From: an uncultured Acidimicrobium sp.
GTDB lineage: Bacteria; Actinomycetota; Acidimicrobiia; Acidimicrobiales; Ilumatobacteraceae
Assembly: GCA_903853285.1 (NCBI GenBank)
Contig: CAINTF010000016.1
Span: 1 to 6,676 of the forward strand
DNA: 6,676 bases
Reading direction: 5' to 3'
The notes beneath the pieces are model-generated. The model ran no database searches, was not told the DNA's origin, and was given only the letters and a program-made list of their open reading frames with translations. Position 1 is the stretch's first letter. Each line of letters starts with the position of its first letter. Positions 1 to 5,877 of this stretch are shown piece after piece. A program made the translations under genes and the position numbers.

Positions 1-569
1 CATCTTGAATCGTGTGTGAAGTGGGCAGTGAGTACGCCGGCTAGTGCGACGAGCAACCCAACTTCCGCGCCGACATCTTCAAGCAACACCACGGGTAGTT
101 CAGGTTGTTTTGAAGTTTGAATGAATCTCCACCACGACATCGACTTTGGTTTGGTGTGGTTTGCTTCCTTCATTGCAGTGCGTAACGAAAATGTTTCGAG
201 GGCAATAGCTACGACAAGGATGCCGATTGCGATTCCAAGATTCGTGGATTCGTGTGGGTGCAGAAGTTTTTGCACTCCCTCATAAAAAGCAAACAAACCG
301 CCCATGCTGAATAACACGAGAGCCACAACGAACGACCAGAAATAGCGCTCGCGTCCAAAACCAAATTGAAACTCTGCGTTGGGAGAGCGCTCCGAGCGCC
401 TACTGCCCACAAGTAGGAGTGCTTGGTTGCCGGTGTCGGCAGCCGAGTGCACGGCTTCGGCCATCAGACCAGCCGAGCCAGTGATGGCTGCGCCGACAAA
501 CTTGGATACGGCAATTCCAAGATTGGCTCCAAATGCGGCATAGATCGCGCGCTTACTTCCGTCGTTCAC
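1..569 (-). CDS. Cation diffusion facilitator (CDF) metal exporter, partial (C-terminal part outside window)
   Basis: Divalent metal/proton antiporter of the inner membrane, expected to export Zn2+ or a similar ion. Seen: 189 codons from the GTG start to the left edge, with hydrophobic segments at about 8-30, 34-55, 77-97, 111-131 and 157-182, the usual CDF pattern. Segment 2 carries AEAVHSAAD, with H41 and D45 as the classic HxxxD metal pair, followed by TGNQALLLVG. Segment 5 has LLEDVGAE, where D165 and E169 stand where many members have HxxxD. The FGFGRERYFW stretch (69-78) and the LLED motif resemble the ZnT9-like branch of the family. The GTG at 569 is chosen because the protein then opens like its relatives (SKRAIYAAFGANLG); GGAG lies only 2 bases upstream. 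An in-frame GTG further upstream (about codon -15) is possible. Divergent from nfuA. The metal is inferred from the family, not shown. Confidence 0.88.
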   Translation of the reverse strand, partial: MNDGSKRAIYAAFGANLGIAVSKFVGAAITGSAGLMAEAVHSAADTGNQALLLVGSRRSERSPNAEFQFGFGRERYFWSFVVALVLFSMGGLFAFYEGVQKLLHPHESTNLGIAIGILVVAIALETFSLRTAMKEANHTKPKSMSWWRFIQTSKQPELPVVLLEDVGAEVGLLVALAGVLTAHFTHDSR

Positions 570-593
570 GGCTCCACACTGCCACAGTGGGGT

Positions 594-622
594 TTGAATA
601 AACAACACGGCGATAGTATTAA
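594..622 (+). promoter_or_regulatory. Candidate promoter of nfuA
   Basis: TTGAAT (594-599) and TATTAA (617-622) are separated by 17 bases, each matching 4 of 6 consensus positions. They lie in the 75-base gap between the divergent metal exporter and nfuA. Transcription would begin about 15 bases before the nfuA ATG, leaving a short leader with no clear Shine-Dalgarno sequence. Weak evidence; matches of this quality occur by chance. Confidence 0.3.
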
Positions 623-644
623 TGCCGTGAGCCCCTTTGCCAGC

Positions 645-1265
645 ATGACATCAGAGACGACCGACAAGGCCAACACCATTGTCACGGTTACACCAATCGC
701 GCACGTGAAGCTGCTCGAATTGCGCGACGCCGAGACAGAAGGCGAGCAGCTAGGTCTGCGCCTCGAGATCTTGTCTGAGCCAGGCGAAGACTTTCGCTAC
801 GACTTATCGTTCGACTTCTTCACCAAAGCAGCTTTTTCTGACGAGGTCCGAACAATTGACGGACTCAAGATCATCATTCCTGCAAAAGACATCGATTCGT
901 TTCAAGATGCAGTCATAGATCATTCCGATACTCAGGGCTTGTTGATTCGTAACCCAAACAAACCAAAGTCTGCACAGATCGAAGGACTCGTTAATGACGA
1001 TGAAGTCTCTGCCGAAATCGAGGCAATTGTTGTTGCAGAGGTAAACCCAATGCTTGCCTCGCACGGCGGCTTTGTTACTTTCGCTGGTCACGACAAAGAG
1101 GGCACTGCGTACTTCACGATGGGCGGCGGTTGTCACGGTTGCTCAATGAGTCGTCAGACAATGCTTGAAGGCGTGGGCACAATGGTGTCTGAGAAGATTC
1201 CTGCGATTACCAAAGTGCGAGACCTCACCGATCACTCGACAGGCGCGAACCCCTTTTACTCGTAA
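645..1265 (+). CDS. nfuA: NfuA-like Fe-S cluster carrier (degenerate A-type domain plus NifU C-terminal domain)
   Basis: Cytoplasmic carrier that accepts a [4Fe-4S] cluster, typically bridging a dimer, and passes it to apo-enzymes. Seen: 206 residues against 191 in E. coli NfuA. Residues about 10-115 resemble an A-type (IscA/HesB) domain but have no cysteine, as in E. coli NfuA. Residues about 120-206 are a NifU/Nfu domain: NPMLASHGG, then GGGCHGC with C163 and C166 forming the CxxC that holds the cluster, then VRDLTDHSTGANPFY at the C-terminus. C163 and C166 are the only cysteines. The reading frame stays open back to 423, but that part overlaps the antisense metal exporter and resembles nothing. 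ATG 645 starts just before the A-type domain; GTG 627 is an in-frame alternative. No good Shine-Dalgarno site is seen, so it may be close to leaderless. Probably co-transcribed with the dioxygenase gene 9 bases downstream. Confidence 0.93.
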   Translation: MTSETTDKANTIVTVTPIAHVKLLELRDAETEGEQLGLRLEILSEPGEDFRYDLSFDFFTKAAFSDEVRTIDGLKIIIPAKDIDSFQDAVIDHSDTQGLLIRNPNKPKSAQIEGLVNDDEVSAEIEAIVVAEVNPMLASHGGFVTFAGHDKEGTAYFTMGGGCHGCSMSRQTMLEGVGTMVSEKIPAITKVRDLTDHSTGANPFYS

Positions 1266-1267
1266 CC

Positions 1268-1289
1268 TTCAGGCATGACCGTGCCTGAA
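1268..1289 (+). repeat. Inverted repeat (8-bp stem) over the dioxygenase start codon
   Basis: TTCAGGCA (1268-1275) and TGCCTGAA (1282-1289) are perfect reverse complements with a 6-base loop, TGACCG. The stem begins 2 bases after the nfuA stop codon; the A of the annotated dioxygenase ATG closes the stem and its TG sits in the loop. No U-run follows. It could be a weak nfuA terminator, an RNA processing or stability element, or a structure limiting initiation. If it is a terminator, ATG 1302 may be the true start of the next gene. Confidence 0.5.
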
Positions 1290-2072
1290 ACTCCAGTGCG
1301 CATGCCAGCTGTTTTTCTGGCCCACGGAAGCCCGATGAATGCGGTCGAGCACAATGACTACACCGAAGCGTGGTCCGCTTTTGGAAAGTCGATTCGAAAA
1401 CCTGCTGCGATCCTGGCAATTTCTGCACATTGGTATGTCAATCAGTTGGCGGTTACCGCAATGAAGAAGCCGCGAACCATTCATGACTTCAGTGGGTTTC
1501 CGCCAGCATTATCCACATTTGATTACCCCGCTGATGGAAGTCCAACTCTTGCTGCTCGTGTTGCAGATCTGTTGTCACCGCGTGCAGTGGTACTTGATGA
1601 ATCGCAATGGGGTTTAGATCACGGTACTTGGTCTGTGTTGTGTCATGTGTTTCCAGAAGCCAACGTGCCTGTCGTGCAACTGTCTATTAATCGCACACTT
1701 GATCCATTGGAACAAATTGCCATCGGTAGAGCTCTTGCACCACTTCGTGACGAAGGAGTACTTGTGGTGGGCAGCGGAAATATTGTGCACAATCTCGGAC
1801 TTATTGACTGGAGCGCGCGCGGAACTGGTGCCGACTGGGCACAACGCTTTGATTCGCAGACTCGAGAGATGCTGACGAGCAATAATCCCAGTCGAGTAAT
1901 TGAGATGCTCAACCAACCAGATGCGCGAAAAGCTGTGCCTACACCAGAACATTTCTTACCAATTGCGTTTATCGCCGGGATGGCTGATGTTGCAAGAACT
2001 TCGTTAGAGGTGATTACACATGGTTGCGAAATGGGTTCGCTCTCGATGACGTCGTACGTATTGCGCGACTGA
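1275..2072 (+). CDS. ygiD: YgiD/DODA-type extradiol ring-cleavage dioxygenase (4,5-DOPA dioxygenase family)
   Basis: Member of the class III (LigB-type) extradiol dioxygenases related to E. coli YgiD and plant DOPA 4,5-dioxygenase, which open catechol rings. Seen: 265 residues, full family length. Metal-ligand positions are present: H17 (AHGSPMN), H52 (ISAHW) and H226 (PTPEHFLP). Other conserved histidines are H116 (LDHGTW) and H172 (GSGNIVHNL), the latter matching the proposed catalytic His of YgiD. Cytoplasmic, with no signal peptide. ATG 1275 follows the nfuA stop by 9 bases; ATG 1302 (residue 10, MPAVFLAHGSP) is equally compatible with the family and lies just beyond the hairpin at the start. 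Neither has a strong ribosome-binding site. The physiological substrate cannot be read from the sequence: YgiD homologues act on DOPA in vitro, but their natural role in bacteria is poorly defined. The link to nfuA may be simple proximity. Confidence 0.88.
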   Translation: MTVPETPVRMPAVFLAHGSPMNAVEHNDYTEAWSAFGKSIRKPAAILAISAHWYVNQLAVTAMKKPRTIHDFSGFPPALSTFDYPADGSPTLAARVADLLSPRAVVLDESQWGLDHGTWSVLCHVFPEANVPVVQLSINRTLDPLEQIAIGRALAPLRDEGVLVVGSGNIVHNLGLIDWSARGTGADWAQRFDSQTREMLTSNNPSRVIEMLNQPDARKAVPTPEHFLPIAFIAGMADVARTSLEVITHGCEMGSLSMTSYVLRD

Positions 2073-2090
2073 ACAAGCTATTTGTAGTCG
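2066..2090. terminator. Candidate bidirectional hairpin at the convergent gene ends
   Basis: CGACT (2066-2070) pairs with AGTCG (2086-2090), and ACAA (2073-2076) with TTGT (2082-2085). This gives 9 bp with a 2-base bulge (2071-2072) and a 5-base loop. The stop codons of both converging genes (TGA 2070-2072 plus, TAG 2080-2078 minus) lie within it. On the plus strand TTT follows a few bases later; there is no real U-run on either strand. The position favours a shared terminator, but the structure is modest. Confidence 0.4.
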
Positions 2091-2476
2091 GTAGTTTCGC
2101 GAATCTTGTCAAAGATTGGGTTGAGCGCTGCGAATACATCACCGGCATCAATTAACTTTTGATGTTCTCCAACAAACTTGATGTGTCCATTAATAAATGC
2201 CTCTTGAGCATTGAGCACCCCTGTTGCTACGGCAACAGCGGTTTCCCAAGGCTCTGTAAAGCGGACATCTTCTGGTGACGCTTCTCCGCGTGTCAGCGTG
2301 GCGACACCATTTCCTACTTGTAGGTGATACACAACTTCTCCATGAGGAGTGCCGGTTACAACTTGAGTGAGACCAACTGTGTGTTGATGTGCAAGTTGCT
2401 GCAAAGTCACATCTGCTGCAACAGCAGAACTAACAGCCTGAATCCACTCGGCTGACAAGTATCGAAGCTCCGACAC
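2078..2476 (-). CDS. SCP2-like sterol/lipid-binding domain protein
   Basis: Small soluble protein of the SCP2 (sterol carrier protein 2) fold, which binds lipids or other hydrophobic ligands in a tunnel. Seen: 132 residues, a single domain. The opening YLSAEWIQAV (6-15), the central strands and VRFTEPWETAVAVATG (71-86), and AQEAFINGHIKFVGE (90-104) followed by a helical tail match the usual SCP2 layout in Actinobacteria. No signal peptide or membrane segment. The start is GTG 2476; an in-frame TGA lies 6 bases upstream, so it cannot start earlier, and TTG at codon 7 is the nearest alternative. No Shine-Dalgarno sequence is visible, and the start lies inside a 13-bp hairpin. It follows hppA by 28 bases on the same strand, so it may be read from the hppA promoter. 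The ligand and role are unknown. Confidence 0.8.
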   Translation of the reverse strand: MSELRYLSAEWIQAVSSAVAADVTLQQLAHQHTVGLTQVVTGTPHGEVVYHLQVGNGVATLTRGEASPEDVRFTEPWETAVAVATGVLNAQEAFINGHIKFVGEHQKLIDAGDVFAALNPIFDKIRETTDYK

Positions 2477-2487
2477 TTGTCAGCCGA
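2448..2487 (-). repeat. Long inverted repeat (13-bp perfect stem) between hppA and the SCP2-like gene
   Basis: TCGGCTGACAAGT (2448-2460) is the exact reverse complement of ACTTGTCAGCCGA (2475-2487), with a 14-base loop. Three more inner pairs (2462-2464 with 2471-2473) are possible. In the minus-strand transcript the stem starts 17 bases after the hppA stop codon. Its 5' arm covers the region just before the GTG start of the SCP2-like gene and the first two bases of that codon, and its 3' arm is codons 6-10. No U-run follows. It is strong enough to fold in RNA. Possible roles: hppA terminator or 3' stabiliser, or a structure hiding the start of the next gene. Confidence 0.75.
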
Positions 2488-2504
2488 ACTGTGTGAATGT
2501 TTGG

Positions 2505-4835
2505 TTAGGCGGCAACCATGCTCACCGACTTGCGTCGGGAGAACATGATGGAGATGATCAGGATCACGAGTGCAACACCAGCGATTGAAAGGCGTACGCC
2601 GTCATTGTTGTGGTATTTGATGATCGCTGGCAATGTCAACAACGCAACAAGGTTCATCACCTTGATCAACGGGTTGAGTGCAGGACCAGCGGTGTCCTTG
2701 AATGGATCGCCAACAGTGTCACCGATAACCGCAGCCTTGTGTGCTGCCGAACCCTTGCCACCGTGGTGACCGTCTTCGATGTACTTCTTGGCGTTGTCCC
2801 ATGCTCCACCTGCGTTGCTCAAGTAGTTGGCCATCAACTGGCCAGTGAGAATAACGCCGGCCAAGAATGCTCCGAGTGCTGCGTAACCGATACCGAAACC
2901 AACGATCACCGGTGTGAGTACTGCGAGCAGTGCTGGGGTAGTGAGCTCACGCAACGACGCTGCGGTGCAGATGTCGATGACTGGGCCGTAGTCAGGTTGC
3001 TTTGTGCCGGCCATGATGCCGCCATCAGCAAACTGGCTGCGCACTTCTTGCACAACGACACCAGCTGTGCGACCAACCGCACGAATTGCGAGTGCCGAGA
3101 ACATGAATGCAATTGATCCACCAATGAGCAGACCAATGAATGTCTTCACGTCCGAAACGTTGATCTGTGTTTCTGGTGCCTTAAAGATTGCGTCGCCCAC
3201 AAGACCAAGCTTGAGTTCGCCAGCAATTGTCTCGATGTATGAGGCAAACAACGCAACTGCGGCAATTACTGCCGAACCAATTGCGAAGCCCTTTGTAACA
3301 GCCTTTGTGGTGTTGCCCACTGCGTCAAGGCTGACCAAGATTTTGCCGGTTTCGCCGTGTAACTCGCCAGCCATTTCTGCAATGCCAGCGGCGTTGTCAG
3401 ATACAGGACCAAACGTGTCTTCCGAAACGATGACGCCGGTTGTTGCAAGCATTCCCATTCCACAAAGTGCAACGAGATAGAGCGAGAACTGAATGCTTCC
3501 GCCACCCATCCAGATGGTTGCACCAAGAGCGATTGCGATGCACAAGATTGCGTACACCGATGACTCGAGGCCAGATGCAGTTCCAGCAAGCACAACTGTT
3601 GCTGGTCCTGTTTCTGTTGATTCTGCAATTTCTTTAACCGGACCATATTCAGTTCCAGTGAAGTACTCAGTGAGACGGCTCAATACTTGAGCAAGGATCA
3701 AACCAACCACAACTGCACCGAACAAACGCATACCGATGTTGGACATGGTGACTTGGTTTTCGCCGAACTGAACTGAACCCTTGTCAGGGTTTCCGACGTA
3801 ATAGAACGAGAGGAAGAACGTACCAATAACAGTGATGATTCCTGCTGTGAGGAAGCCACGGTTGATTGGCTTAAGCGCATTCGTTTCGCCCTCTTTCGCG
3901 CGCACTGAGAACACACCAGCAATCGAAGCGATGACGCCAATGGCGCGTGCTGCGAGTGGGAATACCAAACCAAGTGCTGGGTTGAGGCCAACAGCGTTGA
4001 ATGCTGCAACACCCAAGATGATTGATGCAACGAGAGTTACTTCGTAGCTTTCAAACAAGTCGGCTGCCATGCCTGCACAGTCACCAACGTTGTCACCAAC
4101 GTTGTCGGCGATTGTTGCTGGGTTACGTGGGTCGTCTTCTGGAATTCCAGCTTCTACTTTGCCCACCAAGTCAGCGCCTACGTCGGCTGCTTTTGTGAAG
4201 ATGCCACCACCAACGCGAAGGAACAATGCCAACAGTGATCCACCGAAGCCGAAGCCAACCAACATTGCTGACGATGTGTTTTGGAACAATGCGATGATCA
4301 CGGTTGCGCCGAGCAAACCAAGACCAACGGTGAACATACCTGCAACGCCACCAGTGCGGAATGCAACTTGCAATGCATCCTTCATCGAGCCGCGTCGCGC
4401 AGCTGCAGCTGTGCGGACGTTGCCGCGAGTTGCGAGTGTCATGCCGATGTAACCAGTAAGTCCAGATGCAACACAACCAAGAATGAACGCGAGTGTGCGA
4501 TACAAACCGGATTCAACAATCGAAAGTGCAGATCCACCTTGTGGTTTGTCGATTGCAACTGAAGTAAGGAACACGACTGCGCCCACTGGCACAAGGATCA
4601 TGCCGATGGTGCGAAACTGACGCTTCAAGTACGCCAATGCGCCAACCTGAATCGCGCCTGCGATTTCTTTCATCTTGTCGGTGCCTTCATCTTCTTGAAG
4701 GACTTTGATCATGAGGTACCAGCCAACGAGCAAAGCCAAAATGGCCGATGCTCCTGAAAGACCGAGAATGAGCCATTCTCCGCCCTTCAAAGTAAATGTT
4801 TGCCAGCCGCCTTCGGTTGCAAGTATTGACGTCAC
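2505..4835 (-). CDS. hppA: Proton-translocating membrane pyrophosphatase, K+-independent type
   Basis: Integral membrane pump that hydrolyses pyrophosphate and moves H+ out of the cytoplasm, recovering energy from PPi made in biosynthesis. Seen: 776 residues, usual family length, about 16 hydrophobic segments. The substrate-site motif DVGADLVGKVE is at 218-228, followed by EDDPRNPATIADNVGDNVGDCAGM. The second catalytic region is GGAWDNAKKYIEDG (676-689) and GDTVGDPFKDTAGPALNP (705-722). GNTTKAVT (507-514) has K511 and T514, where K+-dependent enzymes have A and usually G or A; this marks the K+-independent H+-pumping class. GTG 4835 is chosen because GGAGAG (4848-4843) lies 7 bases upstream and the N-terminus leads directly into the first membrane helix. 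First gene of a probable unit with the SCP2-like gene, divergent from sdhC. No missing catalytic residue, frameshift or truncation. Confidence 0.98.
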   Translation of the reverse strand: MTSILATEGGWQTFTLKGGEWLILGLSGASAILALLVGWYLMIKVLQEDEGTDKMKEIAGAIQVGALAYLKRQFRTIGMILVPVGAVVFLTSVAIDKPQGGSALSIVESGLYRTLAFILGCVASGLTGYIGMTLATRGNVRTAAAARRGSMKDALQVAFRTGGVAGMFTVGLGLLGATVIIALFQNTSSAMLVGFGFGGSLLALFLRVGGGIFTKAADVGADLVGKVEAGIPEDDPRNPATIADNVGDNVGDCAGMAADLFESYEVTLVASIILGVAAFNAVGLNPALGLVFPLAARAIGVIASIAGVFSVRAKEGETNALKPINRGFLTAGIITVIGTFFLSFYYVGNPDKGSVQFGENQVTMSNIGMRLFGAVVVGLILAQVLSRLTEYFTGTEYGPVKEIAESTETGPATVVLAGTASGLESSVYAILCIAIALGATIWMGGGSIQFSLYLVALCGMGMLATTGVIVSEDTFGPVSDNAAGIAEMAGELHGETGKILVSLDAVGNTTKAVTKGFAIGSAVIAAVALFASYIETIAGELKLGLVGDAIFKAPETQINVSDVKTFIGLLIGGSIAFMFSALAIRAVGRTAGVVVQEVRSQFADGGIMAGTKQPDYGPVIDICTAASLRELTTPALLAVLTPVIVGFGIGYAALGAFLAGVILTGQLMANYLSNAGGAWDNAKKYIEDGHHGGKGSAAHKAAVIGDTVGDPFKDTAGPALNPLIKVMNLVALLTLPAIIKYHNNDGVRLSIAGVALVILIISIMFSRRKSVSMVAA

Positions 4836-4842
4836 GTGTTAT

Positions 4843-4848
4843 CTCTCC
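4843..4848 (-). promoter_or_regulatory. Ribosome-binding site supporting the GTG start of hppA
   Basis: On the minus strand GGAGAG lies 7 bases before GTG 4835. It is the best-placed Shine-Dalgarno match in the window and decides the non-ATG start. Confidence 0.75.
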
Positions 4849-4939
4849 GTTATGTGATGCTGTGCTCACCAGGGTGGGGGCCACAGTTTTGTACCTCGCA
4901 AGTGTAGAGAATCTGCGCCCCAATAAGCGAAATACCCAT

Positions 4940-4999
4940 ATCGGGGTGATGCTTTTGGCGGTTTGGCCGACCCGCTTGAGACAATGTTCACGCCCCGAT
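4940..4999. promoter_or_regulatory. Imperfect inverted repeat in the hppA/sdhC divergent region
   Basis: ATCGGGGTGA (4940-4949) faces TCA-CG-CCCCGAT (4988-4999): a 7-bp perfect outer arm and a further 3 bp after a 2-base bulge, about 38 bases apart. It lies between the two divergent genes, upstream of the probable sdhC -10 region. It could be a regulator site or chance; no known operator is recognised. Confidence 0.25.
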
Positions 5000-5016
5000 T
5001 ACGACTATATATATAG
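4985..5016 (+). promoter_or_regulatory. Candidate promoter of the sdhCA operon
   Basis: The AT-only run in CTATATATATAG (5005-5016, a perfect 12-base palindrome) is the only strongly AT-rich patch before sdhC and gives several -10-like frames, for example TATATA 5008-5013. A poor -35 match, TGTTCA (4985-4990), is 17 bases upstream; TTGAGA (4976-4981) is a better hexamer but too far. Transcription would start near 5019-5022, just before the ribosome-binding site. The -10 is plausible, the -35 uncertain. Confidence 0.45.
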
Positions 5017-5025
5017 CCAAATCAA

Positions 5026-5031
5026 GAGGGG
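5026..5031 (+). promoter_or_regulatory. Ribosome-binding site that decides the sdhC start
   Basis: GAGGGG ends immediately before ATG 5032, too close for that codon to be used efficiently. The core GAGG (5026-5029) is 8 bases from the in-frame GTG 5038, a normal spacing, so GTG 5038 is preferred. Confidence 0.6.
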
Positions 5032-5037
5032 ATGCCT

Positions 5038-5847
5038 GTGCCCGTCGTGCTCACAAGTATTCTGACATCGATGGTTACTTCGCCCACCGTAAATTCCGAG
5101 GCTCTTCGACGAGCCCCAGTCACTGGCACAGCATTACAGGCCCGCAAAAAGCGTCCGTTCTTGCTCGACCTGTATTCCACTTCAGTTGGCAAAAAGTATG
5201 CAATGGCTATCTCGGGTATCGCGATGATGGGCTTTGTGCTGTTTCACATGATCGGCAACTTAAAGATGTATCTAGGTGCCGTCGCCCTCGATCACTACGC
5301 CGAATTTTTGCGTGCCTTGCTGTATCCGATCATGCCAAAAGGTGTGATGTTATGGATCTTGCGTGGTGGTTTGATTTCGATGTTGTTCTTGCATCTTCAT
5401 GCAGCATGGTCGCTGACCAAGCTCAATCGACATGCTCGTCCAGTCAAATATCAAGGTGCACGCGACTATCAAGTTGCAAAGTTTGCAAGCCGCACCATGC
5501 GCTGGACCGGAATGATTGTGCTCGCATATTTGGTGTGGCACATTCTTGATCTCACATTGGGTGTTGTAAATGCAACTGGCACCAACGGAGAGTTCGTTAC
5601 TGGCGAGGTCTACAACAATGTGGTGCGCAGTCTTGATCGACCTGTTGTTGCAGCGTTTTATGTTGTTGCAAATATTTTGTTGGGCATTCACCTTTTCCAT
5701 GGTGCGTGGAGCATCTTCCAGTCGCTTGGTTGGAATAATCCCCGCTTCAACAATTGGCGCCGTGGTTTTGCCACTGGGTTCGCCACCATCATTGTTGTCG
5801 GCAACGTTTCGTTTCCGATTGCTGTCATTGCCGGAATTGTCAAATAG
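5038..5847 (+). CDS. sdhC: Succinate dehydrogenase cytochrome b558 membrane subunit
   Basis: Membrane anchor of a B-type succinate:menaquinone oxidoreductase (complex II), holding two haem b groups with a single five-helix polypeptide, as in Bacillus subtilis. Seen: 269 residues from GTG 5038 (271 from ATG 5032; residue numbers here use ATG 5032). The family signature RPFLLDLYSTSVGKKYAMA is at 41-59. Five hydrophobic helices lie at about 57-80, 105-128, 161-180, 205-229 and 251-270. Histidines suited as haem ligands are H72 (FHMIGN), H121 or H123 (HLHAAW), H170 (VWHILD) and H220 or H223 (GIHLFHGAW), matching the four-helix ligand pattern of the family. The roughly 38 residues before the signature form a variable, non-membrane extension; ATG 5071 would shorten it. 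The stop is 12 bases before sdhA, so the two are one operon, with the iron-sulphur gene sdhB expected beyond the window. Confidence 0.95.
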   Translation: MPVVLTSILTSMVTSPTVNSEALRRAPVTGTALQARKKRPFLLDLYSTSVGKKYAMAISGIAMMGFVLFHMIGNLKMYLGAVALDHYAEFLRALLYPIMPKGVMLWILRGGLISMLFLHLHAAWSLTKLNRHARPVKYQGARDYQVAKFASRTMRWTGMIVLAYLVWHILDLTLGVVNATGTNGEFVTGEVYNNVVRSLDRPVVAAFYVVANILLGIHLFHGAWSIFQSLGWNNPRFNNWRRGFATGFATIIVVGNVSFPIAVIAGIVK

Positions 5848-5877
5848 GGGAATATAGACATGACATACACATTTGAC
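5839..5877 (+). repeat. Inverted repeat around the sdhA translation start
   Basis: GTCAAAT (5839-5845) and ATTTGAC (5871-5877) are perfect reverse complements with 25 bases between. The loop holds the sdhA ribosome-binding site (AGGGG, 5846-5850) and ATG 5860. The stem is short, the loop long, and a chance origin is quite possible. Confidence 0.35.

Noticed and set aside
574..591. Bulged hairpin (CACTG/CAGTG with CC/GG) just before the metal exporter GTG
   Set aside because: It has 7 bp with a bulge and a 3-base loop and overlaps the weak GGAG. Too small to separate from chance, so it is not listed as an element.
423..644. In-frame open extension of nfuA upstream of ATG 645 (would give 280 residues)
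   Set aside because: It lies antisense to the metal exporter's 5' coding region, whose protein is clearly conserved, and the added residues resemble no domain. The extension is an incidental open frame.
2610..4562. Several plus-strand open frames of 65-168 codons across hppA
   Set aside because: They lie antisense to a strongly conserved membrane protein, have low-complexity Ala/Pro/Thr or Cys/Arg-rich compositions expected of mirrored codons, and lack ribosome-binding sites.
4827..4838. TGACGTCA and CACGTG palindromes overlapping the hppA start
   Set aside because: They fall on codons 1-3 and the bases just before the start. Such 6-8 base palindromes occur by chance, and no bacterial regulator site of this form can be assigned.
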